A stretch of 64,000 nucleotides of DNA. Source: Mycolicibacterium sp. J2 (lineage in GTDB: Bacteria; Actinomycetota; Actinomycetes; Mycobacteriales; Mycobacteriaceae). A program made the translations under genes and the position numbers. The notes beneath the pieces were generated by a model that worked only from the letters and a program-made list of their open reading frames with translations, ran no database searches and was not told where the DNA came from. Below, one piece after another: positions 1 through 8,682 of this stretch. Numbering within the stretch: position 1 is the first letter of the stretch; each line of letters starts with the position of its first letter. The DNA is taken from positions 124,001-188,000 of the forward strand of contig NZ_JAPFPY010000001.1 of NCBI RefSeq assembly GCF_026240945.1. Reading direction: 5' to 3'.

Positions 1-487
1 CGTGGACGGCGACCGAGGCCATCAGCCCGTCGAACGGCAGCACACCGGCGTGGTTGGCCACGACCAGGGCGGCGCCCTCGCGCGGGAGGTTTTCGATCCC
101 GCTGACTTCAACCCGGAACCATGACGTGAAAAGCACTCGCAACATTGGCATTACGACCGCATTGGTTAGGTGCGGGTCGAAGCCGAACTCATCGACGGTG
201 TAGTCACCGGTCATCCGCTTCACGGCGAAATCGGCGATGGCGCTGATGGCCCTTGACAGTTCGTTGGGAGTGTCCTGCTCGCTCGCCGCGCCCGCGCCGC
301 GGCGCTCGTCGATCTCGCGCACCACCGCGGCGATCTGCTCGGCGGAGGCCCGGGTACCCGGATCGGTCAGCAGAGAAGGATGTCGGCGCACGCTGTCCGC
401 ACGCTGCGCCGCACGACGCTGCGCGGCCGCGGACCGGCCCGAATTCGAATGCAGCGGAATCACTTTGGCTTTTGACTCACCCGCCAC
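1..487 (-). CDS. Lysophospholipid acyltransferase-family protein, N-terminal part (runs off the window)
   Basis: Only the first 162 residues are in the window; the gene continues beyond base 1. It begins MAGESKAKVIPLHSNSGR and resembles Rv0502 of M. tuberculosis, a PlsC-type acyltransferase. The NHAGVLPFD string close to the window edge is the family's catalytic HX4D motif. Enzymes of this family move an acyl chain onto a lysophospholipid or related acceptor at the membrane; the substrate here is unknown. The GTG start at 487 was chosen because GGGAGAGGG lies 7 bases upstream. It follows the epimerase gene on the same strand with a 48-base gap, so co-transcription is likely. Confidence 0.8.
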   Translation of the reverse strand, partial: MAGESKAKVIPLHSNSGRSAAAQRRAAQRADSVRRHPSLLTDPGTRASAEQIAAVVREIDERRGAGAASEQDTPNELSRAISAIADFAVKRMTGDYTVDEFGFDPHLTNAVVMPMLRVLFTSWFRVEVSGIENLPREGAALVVANHAGVLPFDGLMASVAVH

Positions 488-535
488 GTCGCTACCCTCT
501 CCCCCGCCCCGTCGGAGTGCCCGAGTCGGCTGCCG

Positions 536-1633
536 CTACCCCGCCCATCGTTGCGCCACAGCTACGGCGCGGCTCTCCATTGAGCGTACCCATTTCGGGT
601 CGATGATCGGCGTCAAACCACGACCACGCACATAGTCGTCGAATGCCTCCACAGTGGTCCACTTGGGCAGGTAACCTAGGTCGTTGCGCATCCGCGCGGT
701 GTCCATCACCCGGCCGTAACTCAAGTAGTTCAGCTGCTCGCGATCGAGCTCAGTGTAACTTGTTGCGCGCCTCAGCGAGTCGACGAGTTGCAGCGCCTGA
801 CGCGGCACCGGCAGCGCGACCCGGCCCGAGCGCCGGATCGCCTGACTCATCATGATGATGCCCGAGGCGCCGATGTTGAAGGTCCCCGCACGACCGGCCA
901 TCGTGGCGCGCTCCAGCGCGCCGAGTGCGTCCTGCTCGTGTAGCAGTTGCAGCCGGGCATCGTGACCGAGCACCGAGGGCACCACCGGACCCGCGAGATA
1001 CCGCGACAGCGCGGTGTCCATGGCCGGGCCGATCATGTTCGCCAGCCGCAGGATCGTCAGCGCGATATCGGGTCTGCGCCGGGCCAGGCCGCGCGCGTAC
1101 CCCTCGATGTCGATGCTGTCCCTGGCGAAGCCCTCACCCAACGGGCGGCGCGCACTCTCGTTCTCGGTGAAGAGCACCGGATCGCGGGCACTGGACCCAT
1201 AGACCTCAGACGTCGACTTGAGCACCACCCGCCGCACGGACGGCGCCTTCTGGCATGCCGCGAACAGTTGGATCGCGCCCATGACGTTGAGCTCTTTGAG
1301 CGTGGCCCGGCCGCCGGCCCGCGGCGCGTAGGACGCCGCGGCGGCATGCACGACGGTGTCGACGTTGCCGTTGCGGATGACCTTGGCGATGAACGGGTTG
1401 CGGATGTCGGCGCGGACGAACTCCGCGCGCCCCATCCGGCGGAGCAGATCCTTGCTCGGCGCGATGGCGTCGACCGCGATGACGTGGTCAATCGCCGGGT
1501 TCTGGGCAAGGCGCGCCGTCAGGTAGCCACCGAGAAATCGGCACGCACCGGTGACCAGGACGACCTTGGGGCTCGTTGCCGAGCCTGGAGTCCCCCTGGT
1601 GTCACCGCTGTCGCCGGATCCCTGCGCATCCAT
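536..1633 (-). CDS. galE2: NAD-dependent epimerase/dehydratase (GalE2-like)
   Basis: Extended short-chain dehydrogenase of 365 residues. An N-terminal Rossmann fold carries the variant glycine motif VTGACRFLGGYL at about residues 27-38, followed by VIAVDAIAPSK and an acidic strand (VRADIR). The substrate side has STSEVYG and an LRLANMIGP segment. The sequence closely matches my recollection of Rv0501 (galE2). The first 22 residues are low-complexity Gly/Ser/Asp and probably disordered. Family members epimerise or dehydrate nucleotide sugars, but the substrate of this mycobacterial branch is not established. It sits between the bS22 gene (29 bases upstream) and the acyltransferase, all on the minus strand. 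Confidence 0.82.
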   Translation of the reverse strand: MDAQGSGDSGDTRGTPGSATSPKVVLVTGACRFLGGYLTARLAQNPAIDHVIAVDAIAPSKDLLRRMGRAEFVRADIRNPFIAKVIRNGNVDTVVHAAAASYAPRAGGRATLKELNVMGAIQLFAACQKAPSVRRVVLKSTSEVYGSSARDPVLFTENESARRPLGEGFARDSIDIEGYARGLARRRPDIALTILRLANMIGPAMDTALSRYLAGPVVPSVLGHDARLQLLHEQDALGALERATMAGRAGTFNIGASGIIMMSQAIRRSGRVALPVPRQALQLVDSLRRATSYTELDREQLNYLSYGRVMDTARMRNDLGYLPKWTTVEAFDDYVRGRGLTPIIDPKWVRSMESRAVAVAQRWAG

Positions 1634-1662
1634 CGGGCGAGCCTACCGAGAAGCGCGAAAGA

Positions 1663-1764
1663 CTACTTACCGAGTTTTCTGCGCTGGACCCGCGTACGGC
1701 GAAGCAGCTTGCGGTGCTTCTTCTTCGACATGCGCTTACGCCGCTTCTTGATGACTGAACCCAT
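1663..1764 (-). CDS. Small ribosomal subunit protein bS22 (33 aa, AURKAIP1/COX24 family)
   Basis: This 33-residue, extremely basic protein starts [19 protein letters not shown] and ends RRKLGK. It matches my recollection of Rv0500B, the extra small-subunit protein bS22 seen in mycobacterial ribosome structures; the family relates to mitochondrial mS38. About half the residues are Lys or Arg, fitting a peptide buried in rRNA near the decoding region. It is too short for ordinary ORF finders. It lies between the excisionase-like HTH gene and the epimerase on the same strand. Function is inferred from near-identity to the known peptide. Confidence 0.9.
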
Positions 1765-1843
1765 GAACTCCGCTACCTACCAAAAATGAAGGAACTGACC
1801 GGGCCACATTACCGGGCAACCCGATGCCAGCGGAAACCGGCTT

Positions 1844-2074
1844 CTAGCCCGCGCTGAAGTACGAGGTCTCCAGCAGATCGTGGACGGCCTTCGCGTGCAC
1901 GCGGAACGACCGGCCCACCCGCACCGCCGGCAGCTCACCGTTGTGCACCAGCCGGTAGACGGTCATCTTGCTGACTCGCATCAGGCTGGCCACTTCGGCA
2001 ACGGTGAGAAATTGAGCTTTGGGCTGGCCATCGCCAGCCGAATCCCGCGCCGATGGCCCGTTCATTGACGTCAT
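1844..2074 (-). CDS. Excisionase-family helix-turn-helix DNA-binding protein
   Basis: A 76-residue protein with one winged helix-turn-helix of the excisionase/MerR type (HTH_17): FLTVAEVASLMRVSKMTVYR followed by the wing LPAVRVGRSFRVH. It matches the M. tuberculosis protein Rv0500A, including the C-terminal ETSYF. The ATG at 2074 (MTSMNGPSARDS) was chosen over a longer frame reaching 2332 because it matches that homologue and the longer frame is unconserved. It is probably a small transcription factor; no target is known from sequence. It sits downstream of proC and upstream of bS22 on the minus strand. Despite the family name there is no integrase or phage context. Confidence 0.85.
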   Translation of the reverse strand: MTSMNGPSARDSAGDGQPKAQFLTVAEVASLMRVSKMTVYRLVHNGELPAVRVGRSFRVHAKAVHDLLETSYFSAG

Positions 2075-2213
2075 CGCAACCCAATCCTTAAGGCACGGCC
2101 AGTTCCAGCGGCTTCCCCACCGCTGGCACGAACGCGTGCATACAACGAGGAGAATAGCGTGGCCATTGGGGTTATTGCGACGGGTGTGGGGTAATCCGTC
2201 CGAAATTCTTGAA

Positions 2214-3065
2214 TTACTCTGATGTAATTCCGAGCTGCTCAGAGCGGGTTTTCGCTGCCGCCACGGCGTTGCCGACCGCTGCCCGCAGACCCCCGCGTTC
2301 CAGTTCGCGCAGCCCAGCGGCGGTGGTACCACCCGGTGAGGTCACGATAGCCCGCAACTGCGCCGCCGTGGTGTCCAATGCGGCATCTGGTGCGCTGTCC
2401 AGGCGGTCCAGCAGCATCGCCGCCGAACCCGCCATGGTCTGGGCCACCAGGTCGGTGGCCACCGCCCGTGGCAAACCCGCATCGACCCCTGCGTCGACCA
2501 TCGCCTCGACCATCAGGAAGAAGTACGCCGGGCCGGATCCCGACACCGCCGTCACCGCATCGAGCTGCGACTCGGGCACGGTGAGCACGCCGCCCACGGT
2601 GTCGAAGATCGCCGACACCTCCTTGAGTTGCTCCTCGGTGGCGAAGCGGCCCCGTGACAGCGCGCTGACGCCCCCGCCGACCACCATGGGTGCATTGGGC
2701 ATCACCCGGATCACCGGGGCGCCAGCGGGCAGCTTGGACTCGTAGAACGACGTGCTGACGCCGGCCGCCACGCTGACCACGACCTGCTCGGCACTGTCGT
2801 CCTCGGCCTTGCCGATCGCCTCGGCGATTTCGGCCAGCGCCGCGTCCACGTCACCCGGTTTCACCGCGACGATCACGTAGGTGGCGTTCTCGGCCGCGTC
2901 CGCGACCGAGGTGACCAACACCGAGTAGGTGTCGGAGAGGTACCGGGCGCGCTCGGCGAACTTCTCCGCGACGACCAGGTCCTTGACTTGGCGGCCGGCC
3001 CGTAACAGTCCCGAGAGCAGCGCTTCACCGATACTGCCCCCGCCGATGATTGCAATCCTTGACAC
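2214..3065 (-). CDS. proC: Pyrroline-5-carboxylate reductase
   Basis: Last step of proline biosynthesis: NAD(P)H-dependent reduction of pyrroline-5-carboxylate to proline in the cytosol. The 283-residue protein has the N-terminal dinucleotide fold IAIIGGGSIGEALLSG, the middle strand VIVAVKPGDV, the segment RVMPNAPMVVGGG, and the C-terminal dimerisation/catalytic domain with AVSGSGPAYFF and SPGGTTAAGLRELE. Length is normal for the family. The GTG at 3065 is used because the reading frame above it is the shadow of the next gene. The sugar-isomerase-like gene ends 47 bases upstream on the same strand. Confidence 0.93.
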   Translation of the reverse strand: MSRIAIIGGGSIGEALLSGLLRAGRQVKDLVVAEKFAERARYLSDTYSVLVTSVADAAENATYVIVAVKPGDVDAALAEIAEAIGKAEDDSAEQVVVSVAAGVSTSFYESKLPAGAPVIRVMPNAPMVVGGGVSALSRGRFATEEQLKEVSAIFDTVGGVLTVPESQLDAVTAVSGSGPAYFFLMVEAMVDAGVDAGLPRAVATDLVAQTMAGSAAMLLDRLDSAPDAALDTTAAQLRAIVTSPGGTTAAGLRELERGGLRAAVGNAVAAAKTRSEQLGITSE

Positions 3066-3112
3066 GGGCAAAGCATTGCACGGACAGCCCCGCCGGGGCA
3101 CCGTGGGCAGCC

Positions 3113-3958
3113 TCAGCGCAGCAGGTGTTGCCTGGCGAAGGTCAGCGATTCGACGAGCAGCGCCTCCCGCTCGGCGGCGGTGCGGGCCTGTGAGGTGGTG
3201 ACCTCCAGAATCACGTGCCCGGTGAAGTCGGAAGCGGCCAGCATCCGGCAGATCTCCGCGGCGGGCTGGGTGCCGCGGCCGGGCACCAGATGCTCGTCGG
3301 TCGACGCGCCGCTGCCGTCGCACAGATGTAGATGCGCCAGCCCCGCACCCATCCGCCGCGCCATCTCGATCGCATCGGTGCCCGCGGTGGCGCTGTGCGA
3401 CAGGTCGAGGGTGTAGTGCGCGTGGCCGCCGTCGAGCGGGTCGTAGGACGGCGCGAAGGCCGAGATCGCCGGGCCGGGCCGGCCCCCGCGCTTGCGCATC
3501 CGCTCTGCCGACGGCGCCCCGGTACCCCAGAACCGGTCGACGCGGAACGGGAACATGTTCTCCACCGCCACCAGCACCTCGCTGCCGCTCTCCAGCTCGG
3601 CGACCTGCGCGGCGAAGCCGTCGGCGTAGCGCCGTTGCCAGCGGAACGGTGGGTGGACCACCACCGTCTGGGCGCCCAGTTGCTCGGCGGCGCGCACGCT
3701 GCGCTCCAGTTTGGGGATCGGGTTGGCACCCCACACCCGCTGCGAGATCAACAGGCACGGCGCGTGCACGGACAGCACCGGGATGCCGTAGCGCTGCGAC
3801 AGCGCCTCGACGGCGTCGATATCTTGGCTGACCGGCTCGGCCCACACCATCAACTCGACCCCGTCGTAGCCCAGGCGGGCGGCATAGTCGAAGGCAGCTT
3901 CGGTCCGCAGCGGGTACACCGAGGCGGTGGACAGGCCGACCTTGATGGCGGGGCGCAC
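3113..3958 (-). CDS. Sugar phosphate isomerase/epimerase-like TIM-barrel protein
   Basis: A 281-residue xylose-isomerase-like TIM barrel (AP endonuclease 2 superfamily) resembling Rv0498. It begins with the barrel strand IKVGLSTASVYP and contains GYDGVELMVW, VLSVHAPC, VVVHPPFRW, VAVENMFP and LAHLHLCDGSG. The spaced His, Glu and Asp residues at strand ends are the usual metal ligands of the fold. Substrate unknown. The GTG start at 3958 lies 4 bases from the stop of the membrane-protein gene, so ppx1, the membrane protein, this gene and probably proC form one minus-strand operon. Confidence 0.78.
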   Translation of the reverse strand: MRPAIKVGLSTASVYPLRTEAAFDYAARLGYDGVELMVWAEPVSQDIDAVEALSQRYGIPVLSVHAPCLLISQRVWGANPIPKLERSVRAAEQLGAQTVVVHPPFRWQRRYADGFAAQVAELESGSEVLVAVENMFPFRVDRFWGTGAPSAERMRKRGGRPGPAISAFAPSYDPLDGGHAHYTLDLSHSATAGTDAIEMARRMGAGLAHLHLCDGSGASTDEHLVPGRGTQPAAEICRMLAASDFTGHVILEVTTSQARTAAEREALLVESLTFARQHLLR

Positions 3959-3962
3959 CGAA

Positions 3963-4880
3963 TCAGGTGGACTGCAGCAGGGCCAGCGGGCCGAGTGTCA
4001 CCAGCGCCCCGACGGCCACCGCGATGAGGGTGCTGGCGATGTCCTCGGTTCTGCGCACCACGCGCACCCCGACCACCAGACCCAGGATGACGAGCACCGA
4101 CAACACCAGCGCGACGATGTTGTTCCACTTCCACAGCTGGTCGAACGCGACGAACAAACCGGCACCGAAGAGCACGGCGAGGATGCTCTGCGCGACGATC
4201 CACACCCCGTTGAGGAACGGTGACCGAACACCGGCCGGCTCTGCTTCGCCGTCTGCGGTGAGCTCGTCACCGGGTTCGTCGGTGATGACGGCGGTGTCGG
4301 CCAGGGTGGCCGCGGTGTCCGGGGCGCCCAGGTCGATGTCCTCCGGGCGGGGCGCCCGCGACAGGTAGGACGGGAAGGCCGACGGCGATACGTCAGCGGC
4401 CGCATCCGTCCCGGGGTCGACATCGGTGAGATCGACGGGCGCGAGTTCGTCGTCGTCGACGAGTGGGTCCGGGCTCATCTCCTCGGCGCCCCCCGCGGGC
4501 AACGCAGCCGAGCGGCGCAGTCCATGGTGCGGGTGGTGCGGTTCGGGCTCCGCTTTGTCCGGCTCTGCGTTGTCCGACTCGGCGGTGTCGGCTGCTGCTG
4601 CCGGTTCCTCTGGAACTTCGGGACTATCGACGCCCTCACCGGGCGGCTCGACCCGACCGTTGTCGGTGGCGGTCTCGGTGTCGATCGCCTGGTGCTCGTC
4701 GGTGTGATAATCGACGATCGGGATCTCGCCGGTCAGCTCGGCCACGGTGACGGCATCGGCGTTGCCGCGCCGGCGGCGGCGGCGACCGCCAGGCGACGGG
4801 GCGCCGATATTGCCGTTCTTCGCCAGCAGTTCTGCCACCGAGATGGGGCGGGTGCTGGTGGTGTCGTTCGGTTCTGTCAT
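3963..4880 (-). CDS. Membrane protein with long acidic cytoplasmic N-terminus (Rv0497-like)
   Basis: A 305-residue protein. Roughly the first 215 residues are hydrophilic, rich in Glu, Asp, Pro and Ala, with a short basic GGRRRRRRGN block near residue 35. The C-terminus has about three transmembrane helices (ILAVLFGAGLFVAF, IVALVLSVLVILGLVVGV, LIAVAVGALVTLGPLALL). It resembles Rv0497 of M. tuberculosis; no enzymatic motif is visible. Its ATG overlaps the ppx1 stop by 4 bases (ATGA), indicating translational coupling, and its stop is 4 bases before the isomerase gene. Function unknown. Confidence 0.75.
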   Translation of the reverse strand: MTEPNDTTSTRPISVAELLAKNGNIGAPSPGGRRRRRRGNADAVTVAELTGEIPIVDYHTDEHQAIDTETATDNGRVEPPGEGVDSPEVPEEPAAAADTAESDNAEPDKAEPEPHHPHHGLRRSAALPAGGAEEMSPDPLVDDDELAPVDLTDVDPGTDAAADVSPSAFPSYLSRAPRPEDIDLGAPDTAATLADTAVITDEPGDELTADGEAEPAGVRSPFLNGVWIVAQSILAVLFGAGLFVAFDQLWKWNNIVALVLSVLVILGLVVGVRVVRRTEDIASTLIAVAVGALVTLGPLALLQST

Positions 4881-5860
4881 CGTATTTTGCCTTTGGGCAG
4901 TGGTGTCTCCACCAAGGCTGTGCCGTCGGCCTCACTGTCGAGTTTCCGCAGGATCAGCCCTTCCCGCAACGCCCAGGGGCAGATCTCCACCTGCTCGATA
5001 CCGAGCGCGCGCATGCTGGCTTCAGCTACCAGGGCTCCGGCCACGATCTGTGGCGCCCGTTCGGCACTCACCCCTTCCAACTCGGCTCGGTCGGCCGTTG
5101 TCATCCTAGAGATGAACGCTATGAGCTGCCGCAATCCCGCCGCGGTCAGGGTGCGCTTGACGCGCGGCCCCGCCGCAGACGGCGCCGCGCCGGTGAGCCG
5201 GGCCAGCGAACGGAACGTCTTGGAGGTGGCGACCGCGAGATCGGGGCTGCCCGCCGCCTGGATCGTCGAGCCCGCCTCCGACATCTCGTTGGCCAGCCAG
5301 TCCCGCAGCGCAGCCACCTTGCGCCGCCCCGGCGGATCGTCGGCCAGCCACTCCCTGGTCAGCCGGCCGGCCCCCAACGGCAGCGACAAAGCGACCTCGG
5401 GTTCCTCGTCGACACCGCTGGACAGCTCCAACGAACCGCCGCCGATATCGATGTTGATGATCCGGCCCGCGCTCCACCCGTACCAGCGGCGTACCGCCAG
5501 GAACGTCAGCCGGGATTCGTCCACCCCACTGAGCACCCGCAGCGAGACCCCGGACTCGGTCTGCACCCGGGCCAGCACCTCTTCGGAGTTGGTGGCATCG
5601 CGGACCGCCGAGGTCGCGAAGGCCATCAGTTCCGAGCAGCCCGAACTGGTGGCGATGCTCGCGAACTCGGTGACCGTGTCCACCAGCTTGTCGGCCCCCT
5701 TGCGGGTGAGCTTGCCCGAGGAGTCGATCGACTCGGCCAAGCGCAACGCGGCCTTGGTGGAGCTCATCGGTGTCGGATGGCCGCCGCGGCGCGCGTCGAC
5801 CACCAACAGATGAACCGTATTGCTGCCTACGTCGAGCACGCCCAATCGCACGCGGACCAC
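4877..5860 (-). CDS. ppx1: Exopolyphosphatase (Ppx/GppA family)
   Basis: An ASKHA-fold phosphohydrolase of about 327 residues matching Rv0496 (PPX1), a short single-module Ppx. The first phosphate loop is [18 protein letters not shown] at the N-terminus and the second is [28 protein letters not shown] is also typical. The family removes terminal phosphate from polyphosphate chains, or pppGpp in some members. GTG 5860 was chosen; it is preceded by a TAAACC hexamer at 5873-5868 and 7 bases, fitting a near-leaderless start, and faces the divergent gene at 5886 only 25 bases away. A GTG three codons further in is possible. With senX3-regX3 and two PPK2 genes it adds to the phosphate genes here. 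Confidence 0.88.
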   Translation of the reverse strand: MVRVRLGVLDVGSNTVHLLVVDARRGGHPTPMSSTKAALRLAESIDSSGKLTRKGADKLVDTVTEFASIATSSGCSELMAFATSAVRDATNSEEVLARVQTESGVSLRVLSGVDESRLTFLAVRRWYGWSAGRIINIDIGGGSLELSSGVDEEPEVALSLPLGAGRLTREWLADDPPGRRKVAALRDWLANEMSEAGSTIQAAGSPDLAVATSKTFRSLARLTGAAPSAAGPRVKRTLTAAGLRQLIAFISRMTTADRAELEGVSAERAPQIVAGALVAEASMRALGIEQVEICPWALREGLILRKLDSEADGTALVETPLPKGKIR

Positions 5861-5885
5861 GTTAGTGGGTTTACCGTTTACTCCC
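5861..5885. promoter_or_regulatory. Bidirectional promoter between ppx1 and the Rv0495c-like gene
   Basis: Only 25 bases separate two divergent start codons. On the plus strand TACCGT (5872-5877) is followed by 8 bases and the GTG at 5886. On the minus strand TAAACC (5873-5868) is followed by 7 bases and the GTG at 5860. The hexamers face each other and share the TA step at 5872-5873. There is no room for Shine-Dalgarno sequences, so both genes are predicted leaderless. The plus hexamer fits TANNNT; the minus one ends in C. Confidence 0.55.
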
Positions 5886-6674
5886 GTGAGCACATCGCAC
5901 GTCGGCGGGTTGGGCAACGAGGTCGAATTGGACTTTGCCCGGGAATGGGTGGAGTTCTTCGACCCCGACAATCCGCAGCACGTCATCGCCGCGGACATGA
6001 CGTGGCTGTTGTCCAGGTGGACCTGTGTGTTCGGCACACCGGCCTGTCAGGGCACGGTGGCCGGGCGCCCGGATGACGGCTGCTGCTCGCACGGCGCGTT
6101 CCTCTCCGACGACGACGACCGCGCCTCCCTCGACGATGCGGTCAAACAGCTGACCCCCGACGACTGGCAGTACCGCGACAAGGGACTGGGCCGCAAGGGC
6201 TACCTGGAGATGGACGAGTACGACGGTAAGCCCAACCTGCGCACCCGAAAGTACAAGGGCGCGTGCATCTTCCTGAACCGGCCGGATTTCGCCGGCGGTA
6301 TCGGCTGCGCGCTGCACAGCAAGGCGCTCAAGCTGGGTGTGGAACCGCTGACCATGAAGCCGGAGGTGTGCTGGCAGCTGCCGATCCGGCGCACGCAGGA
6401 GTGGGTGACCCGCCCGGACGGCACCGACATCCTCAAGACCACGATCACCGAGTACGACCGGCGCGGCTGGGGTGAGGGCGGCGCCGACCTGCACTGGTAC
6501 TGCACCGGCGACCCGGCCGCCCACGTCGGCGCCCGGCCGGTGTGGGAGTCCTATGCACCCGAACTGACCGAGCTGCTCGGCGAGAAGGCCTATGCCGAAC
6601 TGGCCGCCATGTGCCGGCGCCGCGGCATGCTCGGGTTGATCGCCGTGCACCCGGCGACCCGCGCCGCCGAGTAG
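5886..6674 (+). CDS. Conserved cysteine-containing protein (Rv0495c-like)
   Basis: A 262-residue conserved mycobacterial protein resembling Rv0495c; no catalytic family is clear. It is cysteine-rich in its first third, with [10 protein letters not shown] and DDGCCSHG close together and further cysteines at [22 protein letters not shown] and LHWYCTGDP, suggesting a metal or Fe-S site. DUF3109-like assignment is possible but not certain. The GTG at 5886 is preferred because TACCGT sits 8 bases upstream; the open frame extends upstream only through the ppx1 region. It is divergent from ppx1 and ends 5 bases from the stop of convergent regX3. Confidence 0.72.
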   Translation: MSTSHVGGLGNEVELDFAREWVEFFDPDNPQHVIAADMTWLLSRWTCVFGTPACQGTVAGRPDDGCCSHGAFLSDDDDRASLDDAVKQLTPDDWQYRDKGLGRKGYLEMDEYDGKPNLRTRKYKGACIFLNRPDFAGGIGCALHSKALKLGVEPLTMKPEVCWQLPIRRTQEWVTRPDGTDILKTTITEYDRRGWGEGGADLHWYCTGDPAAHVGARPVWESYAPELTELLGEKAYAELAAMCRRRGMLGLIAVHPATRAAE

Positions 6675-6679
6675 CGCGG

Positions 6680-7366
6680 CTAGCCCTCCAGCTTGTAACC
6701 CAGTCCGCGCACGGTGACCAGATGCACCGGGTTGGCCGGATCGGCCTCGATCTTGCTGCGCAACCGCTTGACGTGCACGTCCAGGGTCTTGGTGTCGCCG
6801 ACGTAATCGGCACCCCACACCCGGTCGATGAGCTGACCGCGGGTCAGCACGCGGCCGCTGTTGCGCATCAGGTACTCCAGCAGGTCGAACTCCTTGAGCG
6901 GCAAGGTGATCGGCTCACCGTTCACGCTGACCACGTGCCGCTCTACATCCATGCGCACCGGACCGGCCTCCAAAACCCCGTCACCGGAACCGGTTTCGTC
7001 GGCGTCGGCGCCACGGCGCAGCACCGCACGAATCCGGGCGATGAGCTCGCGCGCCGAGTACGGCTTGGTGACGTAGTCGTCGGCGCCCAGTTCCAGACCG
7101 ACCACCTTGTCGATCTCACTGTCCCGCGCCGTCACCATGATGACCGGCACGCTGGACCGCGACCGCAGCTGCTTGCAGACGTCGGTGCCACTCATGCCGG
7201 GCAGCATCAGGTCGAGCAGGACGATGTCGGCACCCACCCGCTCGAATTCCGCCAGCGCAGAAGGGCCATCGCCCACGACGGTGGCCTCGAACCCCTCCTT
7301 GCGCAGCAGGAAGGCCAGCGGATCCGCCAGGGACTCTTCGTCTTCCACAATCAGAACACTGGTCAT
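6680..7366 (-). CDS. regX3: Two-component response regulator RegX3 (OmpR/PhoB family)
   Basis: A 228-residue response regulator: receiver domain with acidic pocket VEDEES and phosphoacceptor Asp52 in VLLDLMLPG, then the TARDSE and DYVTKPYSARELIARI switch segments, then a C-terminal winged helix (LTRGQLIDRVWG, TLDVHVKRLRSKIE). It is the phosphate-starvation regulator paired with SenX3 in mycobacteria, comparable to PhoB. The ATG is 8 bases after the senX3 stop, so the pair is co-transcribed; the mycobacterial interspersed repeats found between these genes in M. tuberculosis are absent. Confidence 0.95.
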   Translation of the reverse strand: MTSVLIVEDEESLADPLAFLLRKEGFEATVVGDGPSALAEFERVGADIVLLDLMLPGMSGTDVCKQLRSRSSVPVIMVTARDSEIDKVVGLELGADDYVTKPYSARELIARIRAVLRRGADADETGSGDGVLEAGPVRMDVERHVVSVNGEPITLPLKEFDLLEYLMRNSGRVLTRGQLIDRVWGADYVGDTKTLDVHVKRLRSKIEADPANPVHLVTVRGLGYKLEG

Positions 7367-7374
7367 CGGTTCTG

Positions 7375-8559
7375 TCAGTCCTCTCGGTCATCTCGTTCGT
7401 ACGAGTCGTCGGTGTCGGGGTAGGCGGGAATCGACAGGGTGAATGTCGAGCCGGTGCCGGGCTGGCTCCACAGCCTGATGGTGCCGTTGTGGTTGGCCGC
7501 AACGTGTTTGACGATCGCCAGGCCGAGCCCGGTGCCTCCGGTGGCGCGGGACCGGGCCTTGTCCACCCGGAAGAACCGCTCGAAAACCCGTTCCTGATCG
7601 GCCCTGGCGATACCGATACCGCGATCGGTCACCGCGATCTCGATATCGTTGCCGCGCCTGCGCCTGCTGATCGACACACTCGACCCGTTCGGGGAGTACG
7701 CGATGGCGTTGGACACCAGGTTGGCGATGGCCGTCACCAACAGGCCCTGGTCGCCGAGGACCCGGTAACCGGTCGGGGCGTCGGTGGTGATCGAGATGTC
7801 GGCGTTGTCGGCCGAGACCTTGTGCCGGGACAGCGCCTCGGACACCACGGAGTCCACGTCGACCACCTCGAGATCGGGCAGCGGCTCGGCGCCCTGCAAC
7901 CGGGACAACTCGATCAGCTCGCCCACCATGCTGGCCAGCCGGTGCGACTCCACCAGCATCTTGTCGGCGAACCGACGCACCGTCTCGGGATCGTCGGCCG
8001 ATGCCAGCAACGCCTCCGCCAGCACCCCCATCGCCCCGACGGGGGTCTTCAGCTCGTGGCTGACGTTGGCCACGAAGTCACGGCGGGTGGCTTCCATCCG
8101 CGCCTGCTCGGACTGGTCCCCCACGAACACCACCGCGAACCGGCGGTCCTCCTCGGTGAGCAGCCGCACATGCCCGCGCACGGACAACCCGGACCGGCCC
8201 GCGGGTGCGCGTTTGCGTGGCGACAGGTCGATCTCGACATCCTCGCCCGTCGACAGGCAGCGCTGGACGGCATTCCACGCACGTTCGTCGAGCAGACGGT
8301 CACGCACCAGCCCGAGTTCGGCGGCCTGGTCGTTCATGTAGACCACATCGCGGAACGCGTCGACCACCACGACGCCCATCGGTGAGAGACCCACGACGTG
8401 GCTGAGCATCTGGGAGACGGTGATCCCGCCCTCTTCGGCATCACGACGTGCTCGGCGCTGCTGGCGGACCCGGGAGATGACGACGCCCGCCGCCACGCCG
8501 ATCCCGAGCGCGAGCAGCGTCACGGCTGCCGTCAGCAGCAGCACGGATGCCACACTCAC
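7375..8559 (-). CDS. senX3: Sensor histidine kinase SenX3
   Basis: A 394-residue membrane histidine kinase. The N-terminus has a short periplasm-poor membrane anchor ([21 protein letters not shown]), then a PAS-like domain ([15 protein letters not shown]), the dimerisation domain with phosphoacceptor His168 in [12 protein letters not shown], and a HATPase domain with N box ([10 protein letters not shown]), G1 (VTDRGIGI), F box ([12 protein letters not shown]) and G2 ([12 protein letters not shown]). It signals phosphate limitation to RegX3. The GTG start at 8559 gives full family length. Pho-box-like repeats lie about 100 bases upstream. Confidence 0.95.
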   Translation of the reverse strand: MSVASVLLLTAAVTLLALGIGVAAGVVISRVRQQRRARRDAEEGGITVSQMLSHVVGLSPMGVVVVDAFRDVVYMNDQAAELGLVRDRLLDERAWNAVQRCLSTGEDVEIDLSPRKRAPAGRSGLSVRGHVRLLTEEDRRFAVVFVGDQSEQARMEATRRDFVANVSHELKTPVGAMGVLAEALLASADDPETVRRFADKMLVESHRLASMVGELIELSRLQGAEPLPDLEVVDVDSVVSEALSRHKVSADNADISITTDAPTGYRVLGDQGLLVTAIANLVSNAIAYSPNGSSVSISRRRRGNDIEIAVTDRGIGIARADQERVFERFFRVDKARSRATGGTGLGLAIVKHVAANHNGTIRLWSQPGTGSTFTLSIPAYPDTDDSYERDDRED

Positions 8560-8649
8560 GCGAAAATCGTACGCATCCGGTGAACGTCATCCCAGCAGCG
8601 TGCGGCCAAATCGGGACATGTCACACAAGCAAACACAGGAGTTCGGCCC

Positions 8650-8680
8650 ACGTTCACCTGTGTTAACCCCCTGTTTGCCG
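8650..8680. promoter_or_regulatory. Candidate RegX3/PHO box upstream of senX3-regX3
   Basis: Three direct repeats with about 10-11 base spacing lie just after the gpmA stop and 93-107 bases before the senX3 start: GTTCACC (8652-8658), GTTAACC (8662-8668) and GTTTGCC (8673-8679). GTTCACC direct repeats with an 11-base period are the known target of PhoP/PhoB-type regulators in actinobacteria. This suggests autoregulation of the operon by RegX3. Confidence 0.5.
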
Positions 8681-8682
8681 GG

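Noticed and set aside
1844..2074. Excisionase as evidence of a prophage or integrative element
   Set aside because: The protein is a conserved mycobacterial core HTH protein; no integrase, attachment site or phage gene is near.
2214..3845. Apparent 543-residue fusion of an unknown domain to ProC
   Set aside because: The upper half is an alternative frame of the isomerase-like gene; ProC begins at GTG 3065.
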